Assembly: GCF_028736175.1 (NCBI RefSeq)
Contig: NZ_CP117880.1
Span: 3,844,001-3,908,000 of the forward strand
Reading direction: 5' to 3'
DNA length: 64,000 nucleotides
Source: Sphingobacterium oryzagri
GTDB taxonomy: Bacteria > Bacteroidota > Bacteroidia > Sphingobacteriales > Sphingobacteriaceae
Of the stretch, positions 16,363 through 24,666 are shown piece after piece; positions within the stretch are counted from its first letter, which is position 1; every line of letters begins with the position of its first letter. A program made the translations under genes and the position numbers. The notes beneath the pieces are model-generated. The model saw only the letters and a program-made list of their open reading frames with translations. It searched no databases and was not told the DNA's origin.

Positions 16363-19300
16363 ATGTTAAAAACATTTGTCAATAGGCCCGTCTTAGCAAC
16401 CGTTGTATCGATTATACTTGTTATTTTGGGTTTAGTCGGTTTAAAGACGCTTCCTATTTCCAGATTTCCAGAAATTGCTCCTCCGAGTGTGGTCGTATCC
16501 TTAAGTTATCCAGGAGCCAACTCCGAAACAGTGGCCGAAAGTGTGCTGCTGCCCGTAGAGGAAGCTATAAACGGTGTAGAAGACATGACCTATATCCGGT
16601 CATCAGCCAGCAACTCTGGCGCGGGCACCGTGCAAGTATTTTTTAAGACCGGAACAAATCCGGATATCGCATCAGTAAACGTGCAAACGCGTATATCGAA
16701 GGCGATTAGCACCATTCCGGCGGAGGTTAATGAAAACGGTATTACCGTGCAGCCTAGGCAGAGCGGCGCAATTATGACGATTAACGTATATTCCGATCAC
16801 AAAGATTCAGTATACGATGAGACATTCTTACAGGCCTATGCGCAGATCAATATGATTCGTCCGCTGCTGCGTGTTGATGGCGTGGCACAGGTGTCTCGTA
16901 TCGGTGCACGCGATTATTCTATGCGCGTATGGCTAAATCCTGAGAAACTGGCCGTTTACAACCTCGTGCCGCAAGATGTGATCAAATCGCTCAACGATCA
17001 GAACTTTGAGATCGCACCTGGAAAATTTGGTGAAACTTCCGATGAGGTTTTCGAGACGGTGATCAAGCACAAAGGTCGTTTTTCCAAACCCGAAGAGTTT
17101 GAAAACATGGTGATCAAGACCAATAAGGATGGATCGGTATTGTATTTAAAAGATATTGCGCGCATTGAATTTGGTGCTACAAATCTTGCCAGTGACAACA
17201 AGGTAAACGGTTTTCCGGGGCTGACGCTAAACATCACGCAAACCAGCGGTTCTAATGCGCATGCCATCGATATGGAAGTGCGGGAGGTACTACAACAAAT
17301 GTCCAAGACCTTTCCGAAAGGTATTCACTACGAAATTTCGTATAGTGTGCGTGATCAGATTGATGAGTCGATTAGCCAGGTAAAGCATACGCTATTTGAA
17401 GCTTTTATTCTGGTGTTTATCATTGTGTTCATTTTCTTACAAGATTTCCGGTCAACCTTGATACCCGCTATTGCGATTCCGGTATCGCTCGTCGGTACAT
17501 TTTTCTTTCTCAGCCTGTTTGGTTTCTCACTTAACGTATTAACGATGTTCGCGTTGGTGTTGGCTATCGGTATCGTAGTCGATGACGCCATTGTCGTGGT
17601 GGAAGCGATCCATCAAAAAATGCACGACACCGGTATGAAGCCAAAGGCCGCGACTTTAGAAACCATGTCAGAAATTACCGGCGCTATTTTATCTATTACG
17701 ATGGTTATGGCAGCCGTATTTCTTCCGGTAGGTTTTATGGAAGGCCCTGCTGGTATTTTCTACCGACAATTTGCGTATACACTCGCTACGGCGATCTTAA
17801 TTTCGGCATTGAATGCATTGACGTTAAGTCCTGCACTATGTGCACTCTTGTTGAAACCGGCAAAAAAACACGGTGCTGAAGCCATGGAACATCAAAAACA
17901 AAACGCGTTTAACACCTATAAACAGCGCTTTTTTGATGCATTTAATGCCTCTTTTGATCGCTTGACAGGTAAATACATTATCGCTGTTAAATTTTTGATC
18001 GCTAAAAAGAAAATCGCTTGGCTCGGACTGATTTTGATATCAGCAATCGGTGTATTCCTGTTGGTGAAGACGCGAAAAAGTTTTATTCCAACAGAAGATG
18101 ATGGTTTTATCACCTATGCTTTGGTGATGCCGCCGGGCGCTTCGTTAGCCCGAACAACCACCGTGTTGCGAAAAGCAGATAGTATCTTACAGAAACGCCA
18201 GGATATTGCCGGGATGACCACAGTATCGGGTTTCAACGCCCTGGATGGCGGATCTAGCCCGGCTTTTGCAGCAGGCTACATCAATTTAAAACCGCATGAG
18301 GAACGCGCGGATATACCAAACATCGAAGCCTTTATGGATACGATACGGAACGACCTTTCGCAAATTAATGAAGCGACGTTTAAAGTGTTTCCGCGGCCTA
18401 CGGTACAGGGTTTTGGTGATTTTGCAGGTATCGAAATGGTGTTGCAAGATCGCTTGGGCGGTGATATCCGTGATTTTGATTTAGTAGCCGATACATTCAT
18501 TAATCAAATTAACGAATTGCCGGAAATTGCCAATGCATATACCTCATTTGCGTCAAATTTCCCGCAATATGAGGCCGACATTGATGTATTAAAAGCCAAA
18601 AGTTTGGGTGTAGACATCAAAGAGATGATGAACACCATCCGCATGTATTTTGCACGGGTGAACGCCGGAGACTTCAACCGCTTCGGACGTACGTATCGCG
18701 TGTATATGCAATCTGACTTTGACCACCGTACCGATCCGGAATCACTCAATTCCATCTTCGTGCGCAACAAAGATGGCGCGATGGTACCTGTAGGTACACT
18801 AATGACCTTGAAAAAAGTGATCGGCCCGGAAACTATTTCACGCTACAACCTCTACAATTCTATCACGGTCAATGCGACACCTGCCGCAGGCTTTAGTACG
18901 GGCGATGCCATGGAAGCTATTGCAAAGCTTGCTGAAGATCAACTCCCGGGAAATTATGGTTACGAATGGACAGGTATGTCGTTTGAAGAAAGCCAATCGG
19001 GATCGCAAACGATTTTAATTTTTGGATTGAGCATTATCTTTGTATACTTTCTATTATCTGCCCAGTACGAAAGCTACATCTTGCCTTGGGCAGTATTGCT
19101 CTCCGTTCCTGTTGGTCTGATCGGCGTCTTTGCCACGGTGTTGCTGGTAGGTCTTCAAAACAATATTTATGTACAGGTGGGCTTGATTATGCTTATCGGC
19201 TTGCTCGCTAAAAACGCCATCCTGATTGTCGAATTTGCGGTGCAACAACGAGAAAAAGGTATGAGTATCTACAATGCCGCCATTACGGGAGCCAAACTGA

Positions 19301-19524
19301 GACTGCGCCCGATCTTGATGACTTCCTTAGCGTTTGTCGCAGGACTTGTGCCATTGATGTGGACCGTAGGCCCGTCTGCTATCGGAAATCATTCTATTAG
19401 TTTCAGTGCAGCCGGCGGAATGCTGGCGGGCGTGGTTTTCGGTATTTTTATTATTCCCATGCTGTTTGTTGTTTTCAAAACACTGGACGAAAAGGTTAAA
19501 AAGAGTTTAAAAACGGAGGATTAA
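16363..19524 (+). CDS. RND efflux pump, inner-membrane permease (AcrB/HAE1 family)
   Basis: The 1053-residue product is a proton-driven multidrug efflux pump. The first membrane helix (about 10-30) leads into a porter domain with S-Y-P-G-A-N-S-E-T-V. Helix 4 carries G-I-V-V-D-D-A-I-V-V-V-E, containing the two Asp residues of the proton relay. A second large periplasmic loop (about 560-870) and the last helices with G-L-L-A-K-N-A-I-L-I-V-E-F complete the fold; this matches the HAE1 subfamily, which exports hydrophobic and amphiphilic compounds. The substrate range cannot be inferred. The channel gene begins 3 bp after the stop. Confidence 0.96.
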   Translation: MLKTFVNRPVLATVVSIILVILGLVGLKTLPISRFPEIAPPSVVVSLSYPGANSETVAESVLLPVEEAINGVEDMTYIRSSASNSGAGTVQVFFKTGTNPDIASVNVQTRISKAISTIPAEVNENGITVQPRQSGAIMTINVYSDHKDSVYDETFLQAYAQINMIRPLLRVDGVAQVSRIGARDYSMRVWLNPEKLAVYNLVPQDVIKSLNDQNFEIAPGKFGETSDEVFETVIKHKGRFSKPEEFENMVIKTNKDGSVLYLKDIARIEFGATNLASDNKVNGFPGLTLNITQTSGSNAHAIDMEVREVLQQMSKTFPKGIHYEISYSVRDQIDESISQVKHTLFEAFILVFIIVFIFLQDFRSTLIPAIAIPVSLVGTFFFLSLFGFSLNVLTMFALVLAIGIVVDDAIVVVEAIHQKMHDTGMKPKAATLETMSEITGAILSITMVMAAVFLPVGFMEGPAGIFYRQFAYTLATAILISALNALTLSPALCALLLKPAKKHGAEAMEHQKQNAFNTYKQRFFDAFNASFDRLTGKYIIAVKFLIAKKKIAWLGLILISAIGVFLLVKTRKSFIPTEDDGFITYALVMPPGASLARTTTVLRKADSILQKRQDIAGMTTVSGFNALDGGSSPAFAAGYINLKPHEERADIPNIEAFMDTIRNDLSQINEATFKVFPRPTVQGFGDFAGIEMVLQDRLGGDIRDFDLVADTFINQINELPEIANAYTSFASNFPQYEADIDVLKAKSLGVDIKEMMNTIRMYFARVNAGDFNRFGRTYRVYMQSDFDHRTDPESLNSIFVRNKDGAMVPVGTLMTLKKVIGPETISRYNLYNSITVNATPAAGFSTGDAMEAIAKLAEDQLPGNYGYEWTGMSFEESQSGSQTILIFGLSIIFVYFLLSAQYESYILPWAVLLSVPVGLIGVFATVLLVGLQNNIYVQVGLIMLIGLLAKNAILIVEFAVQQREKGMSIYNAAITGAKLRLRPILMTSLAFVAGLVPLMWTVGPSAIGNHSISFSAAGGMLAGVVFGIFIIPMLFVVFKTLDEKVKKSLKTED

Positions 19525-19527
19525 GCC

Positions 19528-20988
19528 ATGAAAGATATGAAATTGACTCAAATACTATTTCTAGCCGCTTTGGTATTGGCTGTTTCGGCTTGTAAAATTG
19601 GCAAAACTTATAAACAGCCGGAACTGGGGCTTCCCAAAGATTTTAGAGGCGACACAATTGTCGATCGAGAAGATACAGTCATCTTTTCGCACATCGCCTG
19701 GCGAGATTTCTTTAACGACCCCATGTTGATCGATCTTATCGACAGCGGCTTGGCCAACAACTATGATATGCGCACGGCATTAAAGAACATTGAAATAGCC
19801 AACCGCAATCTGCGACAAAATAGACTGGAGTATTTACCAGCGATAGATGCTAACATCGCTTCAGCAAACAGGCAGTATCGATCAAAAGATTTCTACGCAG
19901 GGCCGTCCTCCAAATGGTATGAGCGTAGCGGTCAAGAAGCTCCAAATGGGTTATTCAATTACCAATCACAATTTTCGAGTGGTGTAGAATTTAGCTGGGA
20001 ATTAGATATCTGGGGACGTATTGCCAATCAAAAAGATCTGCGCAAGGCGGAGTTTTTGGATTCATACGAAGCAAAAAATGCGATACAAACGGCCTTGGTA
20101 GCCGATATTGCAGGCGGCTACTTCAACTTAATCATGCTTGATGCGCAAATTGAAGTTGCAAAGCGTAACCTCTTGCTGAACGATAGTACCTTGCGCATGA
20201 TTCAGCTACAATTTAAAGCGGGCGAAATTACTGCGCTGGCGATACAACAGACCGAGTCGCAACGCTTACTCGCCGCCTCGCTGATCCCCGAGCTGGAAAA
20301 AGAGATTGCTATTCAAGAAAACTCCCTGCGTGTATTGATTGGCGAGATGCCAGACGCGATAGGTCGCAACAACAGAATAGACAGTTTAATGAATACTGAA
20401 AACGGGATTACGCTTGGTGCGCCGGTAGAAATAGTGCGTAACAGGCCAGATATTAAACGCGCAGAATATGCATTAATTGCAGCCAATGCGCAAATGAATA
20501 TCCAACAGATTATGCGCTATCCACAACTTTCTTTAAGTGGTGTATTCGGCGTAAACGCTATGCTTCCAAAAAATTGGTTCAATATACCGGGATCACTGCT
20601 GGGTGGCATCGTAGGCGGATTGACGGCTCCTGTATTTAGAAACGGACGCTTGAAGAATGAATATGAAGTAGCCAAACTCGAGCGTGATAAAGCGGAACTG
20701 GAATTACAACGTTCAGTTATGGAAGCCGTAAGCGAAGTGTCGAATGCGGTGGTCACGGTAGAAAAGCAGGTAGAGCAATTGAAGCTTGCGCGCAAACGTG
20801 TGGAAAACTCGCAGTTGGCCGTAAATAATGCTTCGATGCTATTTAAAGGTGGCTACGCAACTTACCTAGAGGTAATCACCGCGCAAAGCAACGCGCTAGA
20901 TAGTGATCTCTCGTTGGTTGATATCGGCGCGCGCCAACTCCAGGCGTATGTTGATTTATATCGTTCGCTAGGCGGTGGCTGGCGCTAG
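19528..20988 (+). CDS. RND efflux outer-membrane lipoprotein (TolC/OprM, NodT family)
   Basis: The 486-residue product begins with a lipoprotein signal peptide (V-L-A-V-S-A-C, Cys22 lipidated). Two similar halves follow, each with a long coiled-coil region (for example Y-D-M-R-T-A-L-K-N-I-E-I-A-N-R-N-L-R-Q-N), as in TolC-type channels; N-R-P-D-I-K-R-A-E near residue 305 is a conserved family motif. It forms the exit duct of the pump encoded directly upstream. A terminator at 21011 ends the operon. Confidence 0.95.
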   Translation: MKDMKLTQILFLAALVLAVSACKIGKTYKQPELGLPKDFRGDTIVDREDTVIFSHIAWRDFFNDPMLIDLIDSGLANNYDMRTALKNIEIANRNLRQNRLEYLPAIDANIASANRQYRSKDFYAGPSSKWYERSGQEAPNGLFNYQSQFSSGVEFSWELDIWGRIANQKDLRKAEFLDSYEAKNAIQTALVADIAGGYFNLIMLDAQIEVAKRNLLLNDSTLRMIQLQFKAGEITALAIQQTESQRLLAASLIPELEKEIAIQENSLRVLIGEMPDAIGRNNRIDSLMNTENGITLGAPVEIVRNRPDIKRAEYALIAANAQMNIQQIMRYPQLSLSGVFGVNAMLPKNWFNIPGSLLGGIVGGLTAPVFRNGRLKNEYEVAKLERDKAELELQRSVMEAVSEVSNAVVTVEKQVEQLKLARKRVENSQLAVNNASMLFKGGYATYLEVITAQSNALDSDLSLVDIGARQLQAYVDLYRSLGGGWR

Positions 20989-21010
20989 TAATTACTAACA
21001 CCCTAAAGAT

Positions 21011-21049
21011 AAAAAAGCTTGTATCGGTATTGGATACAGGCTTTTTTTT
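21011..21049. terminator. Bidirectional intrinsic terminator
   Basis: AAAAAAGCTTGTATC and GATACAGGCTTTTTT form a 15-bp stem (one G-U pair) between the efflux operon and the convergent cbb3 operon; it touches the stop codon at 21048-21050. Confidence 0.85.
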
Positions 21050-21740
21050 AAGTACAGTGTATCGCGCCCTTTACATGCAATAACGGACTCAAATACGGGA
21101 TATCGAGGTTTGCACCACGCAGCACAAACCAGATGCCTATCAACAGGTATAGATAAGGAATCATTTTAGCAAAACCTTTACGCACTATCGATTTGGGAAC
21201 GGAAATAATTAACGAAAAAATCAAGAGCAAAGGCAGGGTTCCTACCCCGAAAAATAGCATAAACAAAGCGCCATTCCACGCCGAATCAGCATTCATGGCC
21301 GAGAGCAAAGCTATGTAAACCATACCGCAAGGCAAAATACCGTTCAGTAAGCCGGCAATGAATGCCCCACCAGGCCTGTAAAGCCAACGGGAAAGCAATT
21401 GCACAACAGGTTGTAAAACCCGGCCTTGCGCTTTGCTAAAAAAAGCAGAGCGTTTTCCGAATAAAAACAGCAGCCCGCAAGTGAGCATGATCAGACCGAT
21501 AGCAACGCTAAAAAGCTGTTGTCCGCCTTGCATGACCGTTAAATTTCCGATGGCGCCCAACAATAATCCTAGGCAGCTGTACATGCTTATTCGGCCTAGT
21601 TGATAAGCCAATCGACGCAAAAGCACAGGCCAGGTCCAGTGATGCTGATTATCAACTGCGAAAATTAGCGGGCCGCACATCGCAACGCAATGAACACTGC
21701 CAAACAGCCCCATAAAAAACGCGAGTTCGTGATATTGCAT
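21048..21740 (-). CDS. Sulfite exporter TauE/SafE-type membrane protein of the cbb3 operon
   Basis: The 230-residue protein has about six membrane segments, with G-x-x-G-S-V-H-C-V-A-M-C-G-P-L near residues 12-25 and P-C-G-M-V-Y near residue 135. These match the UreH-like/CcoS-region membrane proteins (SafE/TauE, cytochrome-c-biogenesis-like fold) that end the ccoNOQPGH operons of Bacteroidota. The paired Cys-containing motifs suggest transport of a metal, perhaps copper, for oxidase assembly; that is inference from context. The start lies 5 bp after the ccoH stop. Confidence 0.85.
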   Translation of the reverse strand: MQYHELAFFMGLFGSVHCVAMCGPLIFAVDNQHHWTWPVLLRRLAYQLGRISMYSCLGLLLGAIGNLTVMQGGQQLFSVAIGLIMLTCGLLFLFGKRSAFFSKAQGRVLQPVVQLLSRWLYRPGGAFIAGLLNGILPCGMVYIALLSAMNADSAWNGALFMLFFGVGTLPLLLIFSLIISVPKSIVRKGFAKMIPYLYLLIGIWFVLRGANLDIPYLSPLLHVKGAIHCT

Positions 21741-21745
21741 GGCTG

Positions 21746-22168
21746 TTAAAAATATAAGAGTTGATCAAAAATATATGATCGGTCACCACTTTCCCAGGCA
21801 ATCTCCAAGTGCCAATTTCCTTTTACAAAGGTCGTCAACGGTAGCTGATAATAGGAATCTTGCGTGCTAAATGGAATAGCGAGATCGAGCTGACGATCTG
21901 CAGGTCGCTTAAACGTTAGCTTACCCCGGTTACGCGCTTTATCAAACGTAATTCGAAGTGTGTCGCCGACGAGCACAATGCTCGGCTGTGCACGATCAAG
22001 CAACATATTTTGCTTTCGTTCATACACCTGATCGTATGCTAAGCTCTTCTCATAGTAATTGATTTCTTCCAGGCTATCGGTATCTTTTTGTACCATGTAA
22101 ACACCCATTCCTACGATAAATAGCATGAATGTGCCTAACCCAACGATAATTTTTATACCCCAATTCAT
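21746..22168 (-). CDS. ccoH: CcoH/FixH family oxidase assembly protein
   Basis: The 140-residue product has one N-terminal membrane helix (residues 5-25) and a small periplasmic beta domain. FixH/CcoH proteins stabilise or help to assemble cbb3-type oxidase. The sequence Y-E-K-S-L-A-Y-D after the helix recalls the F-(Y/F)-x-x-x-x-x-G/A-x-x-Y region of FixH. It lies 6 bp after ccoG and 5 bp before the SafE gene, which fits the usual order. Confidence 0.85.
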   Translation of the reverse strand: MNWGIKIIVGLGTFMLFIVGMGVYMVQKDTDSLEEINYYEKSLAYDQVYERKQNMLLDRAQPSIVLVGDTLRITFDKARNRGKLTFKRPADRQLDLAIPFSTQDSYYQLPLTTFVKGNWHLEIAWESGDRSYIFDQLLYF

Positions 22169-22174
22169 TTTACC

Positions 22175-23566
22175 TTATTTTAACTTAACGGGCGCTATAA
22201 AAGTAGTTTTTAAACGCGCGACTACTTTGCCTTCCGCCGTAATCTCTACGGCAACATTTTGTTTATAGCTTGATACCTTATTTTTATCCATCAACAAGAA
22301 GAAACTTAACGACGCTGCCCCGTCTTTTTTTAGAATCTTAACAGGATTTATACGCTGCAACGTTATCGATTCATCGGCCGAACGAATGTCAAACGCAAGC
22401 TCGTGCCCGGCTTTATTGATTAACTCCAACGTGTAGAGATTGCTTACCAGACCATCTTCGCGCACCTGATAGCTGGAACCATTTGCACGCAGCAAACGAC
22501 CATCAATTGCAGCACGGTTAAACAACAGCACAGCAAATACAGCGGTTAAGATAACCAGCACGGCAGAATAGGCAATCGTTCGTGTATGCCGCTTTTTAAA
22601 TGTCGATTTTTCAGTAATCTCCCCCATCGCGTAGAAACCGATAAGCCGTTTTGGCTTCTGAAGTTTATCCATCACGGCATCACAAGCGTCTATACAAGCG
22701 GTGCAGCTTATACATTCCATTTGCAGTCCGTTGCGAATGTCAATCCCGGTAGGACAAACATTTACGCACAATTTACAGTCTATGCAGTCGCCCACAGCTC
22801 CTGCTTCGCGCTTTACCTTTCCTCGCGGTTCTCCGCGATCAGCATCGTAAGCCACCGTGATACTTTGCTCATCCAGCAAGACACTCTGTAGCCGACCATA
22901 TGGACAGATCGTGGTGCAAACAATTTCCCGTACGTGGGCAAACACCGCATAGAACACCAACGTAAAGATGATTAGAGCCGTAAACCCGATGAGGTGTTCA
23001 TCTATCGGGTCAATAATGATTTTATAGAGCTGATCTGCGCCAATGATATACGCCAAAAAGATATTAGCTATCAAAAACGATAACAAGAAAAATATACTGT
23101 GCTTCAACAATTTCTTCCAGGCTCTGACATCGGTATCTCGCCCTTCGTTTAGCTTTCGTTGCTGTTGCCAATCGCCTTCGATAAGGTATTCTATCCTTCG
23201 GAACAGCAACTCCATAAATATCGTCTGCGGACAAGTCCATCCGCACCATATGCGCCCATAAACGGCGGTAAACAAGACAATGCACACCATGAAAATCAGC
23301 ATACCAAAGACAAAAATGTACAGGTCTTGCGGATAAAAAAGCTGACCAAATATCGCAAACTTGCGTTCGATGATATTAAACATCAAAAACGGATTGCCAT
23401 TGATCTTTATAAACGGTGCGGTAAATAGAAACAGCAGCAAGCTGTACCCTACCCATTGCCGGTAGCGAAACAACCTGCCGCCAGGTTTCTTCGCATAGAT
23501 CCACTTGCGCTTTTCCCGGACGTTGGTTAGTCGAGGCTTCACTTGATTATTAACCGCTGTTTCCAT
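22175..23566 (-). CDS. ccoG: Cytochrome c oxidase accessory protein CcoG (FixG)
   Basis: The 463-residue product has four or five membrane segments. Two ferredoxin-type clusters are visible: C-I-D-C-K-L-C-V-N-V-C-P about residues 262-273 and C-I-S-C-T-A-C-I-D-A-C-D about 285-296, as well as the W-C-G-W-T-C-P-Q-T motif about 108-116. CcoG (FixG, RdxA) is a polyferredoxin needed for cbb3 oxidase maturation, probably as a cupric reductase. A soluble immunoglobulin-like domain forms the C-terminus. It is the fourth gene of the cco operon. Confidence 0.95.
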   Translation of the reverse strand: METAVNNQVKPRLTNVREKRKWIYAKKPGGRLFRYRQWVGYSLLLFLFTAPFIKINGNPFLMFNIIERKFAIFGQLFYPQDLYIFVFGMLIFMVCIVLFTAVYGRIWCGWTCPQTIFMELLFRRIEYLIEGDWQQQRKLNEGRDTDVRAWKKLLKHSIFFLLSFLIANIFLAYIIGADQLYKIIIDPIDEHLIGFTALIIFTLVFYAVFAHVREIVCTTICPYGRLQSVLLDEQSITVAYDADRGEPRGKVKREAGAVGDCIDCKLCVNVCPTGIDIRNGLQMECISCTACIDACDAVMDKLQKPKRLIGFYAMGEITEKSTFKKRHTRTIAYSAVLVILTAVFAVLLFNRAAIDGRLLRANGSSYQVREDGLVSNLYTLELINKAGHELAFDIRSADESITLQRINPVKILKKDGAASLSFFLLMDKNKVSSYKQNVAVEITAEGKVVARLKTTFIAPVKLK

Positions 23567-23589
23567 GCTTCGTGTGGTTTGCCTTCCTA

Positions 23590-24462
23590 TTAGATTTCCG
23601 TTTTTACAGCGTCTGTGCTTACTTCTATTTCGCTGCTAACCTTTTCGCCTTGTGGCTCTTTCGCGTTAGCCGGATGGCTACCGTGCAAGCTTAGGATGTA
23701 GTTACTTACTTCGGCAATTTGACCTGGCGTAAGTGTCTGCTCCCAAGGAACCATACCTTTTGCGGGAACACCGTATTTAACGACCTTAAAAACATCTTTG
23801 ATGTCTGCTCCATGCAGCCAGTAGTCGTCCGTCAGGTTCGGACCAATACCGCCCTCTCCGGCATTTCCATGGCAAGCGACACAATTTGCTGCAAAGATAG
23901 CTTTGCCGGCTGCAGCCAAAGTGCCGGTTTCATCGATCGTGATAGACGACTCGTCGATTAGATTCGCCGCCTGTGCAAGGTATTCTTGCTTAGCCTTCTC
24001 GGCCAATGCAACTTCCTGACGATATTCCTGATCTTGATTTAGTCCCCAGCCAAACACATGATACACCATGAGGTAAACAACCCCGAAAGCCATTGTCGAA
24101 TAAAATAATGCGTTAAACCATGCCGGTATTGGATTATTGAGTTCTTTGATACCATCATATTCATGGTCAATTTCCAAGTCTTTTTCTTCTTCCATCGGGC
24201 GCAAACTTAACAGCTTGTTCCATAGCCCTTGCCAATCCGTCTTTTTTGCTTTTCGTTGCTCTTCGGCTGCTGCGAGCGCCGGCATCGTTAATTTAATAAT
24301 CGATTTGAGCGCCTGTTGCACAACCAATGCGGCTGAAAGTACCGCCAGCATCACGACGATGAGTGCTACAATCAGCACATCGTTATAGATATTGCCCGAT
24401 CCAAAAATCCATTCGGCATTTGTGGCCGTAGTGTCTACAGTTAAAAGTAAGGTGTTCATCAT
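23590..24462 (-). CDS. ccoP: cbb3-type cytochrome c oxidase subunit III (CcoP), single haem c
   Basis: I chose the ATG at 24462, one base after the CcoQ stop; the open frame reaches 24510 inside ccoQ. The product (290 residues) has an N-terminal membrane helix, a second one (about 115-135: W-F-N-A-L-F-Y-S-T-M-A-F-G-V-V-Y-L) that matches the cbb3 CcoP N-terminal domain, and a cytochrome c domain with C-V-A-C-H (about 194-198) and the axial Met in G-M-V-P-W-E. Only one CxxCH motif is present, whereas proteobacterial CcoP carries two. It passes electrons from cytochrome c to the CcoNO protein. A charged tail of about 25 residues follows the haem domain. Confidence 0.93.
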   Translation of the reverse strand: MMNTLLLTVDTTATNAEWIFGSGNIYNDVLIVALIVVMLAVLSAALVVQQALKSIIKLTMPALAAAEEQRKAKKTDWQGLWNKLLSLRPMEEEKDLEIDHEYDGIKELNNPIPAWFNALFYSTMAFGVVYLMVYHVFGWGLNQDQEYRQEVALAEKAKQEYLAQAANLIDESSITIDETGTLAAAGKAIFAANCVACHGNAGEGGIGPNLTDDYWLHGADIKDVFKVVKYGVPAKGMVPWEQTLTPGQIAEVSNYILSLHGSHPANAKEPQGEKVSSEIEVSTDAVKTEI

Positions 24463-24463
24463 G

Positions 24464-24655
24464 TTATTTTCTATGCACTGGTTGTTCGCAATTCTTTTCC
24501 GAATCATCAAAGGGAAGATCCTTCATATAGTTGATATGGTCTTTTTTCATCCAGATCAGCATACAGGCTACCAGGATAAAAAACACGAGGAAAATCCAGA
24601 GGGAGGCGATGAGATAAATCTCATCACCATTTAAATTAGTTATCTGCTTAAACAT
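24464..24655 (-). CDS. ccoQ: CcoQ-like small cbb3 oxidase subunit
   Basis: The 63-residue product has one membrane helix (about 16-35) followed by K-K-D-H and a polar tail. Position between ccoNO and ccoP, size and topology match CcoQ/FixQ, a single-helix subunit that stabilises cbb3 oxidase. Sequence similarity alone would be weak. It lies 11 bp after the ccoNO stop and one base before the ccoP start. Confidence 0.8.
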   Translation of the reverse strand: MFKQITNLNGDEIYLIASLWIFLVFFILVACMLIWMKKDHINYMKDLPFDDSEKNCEQPVHRK

Positions 24656-24666
24656 GGTTTACTGTT

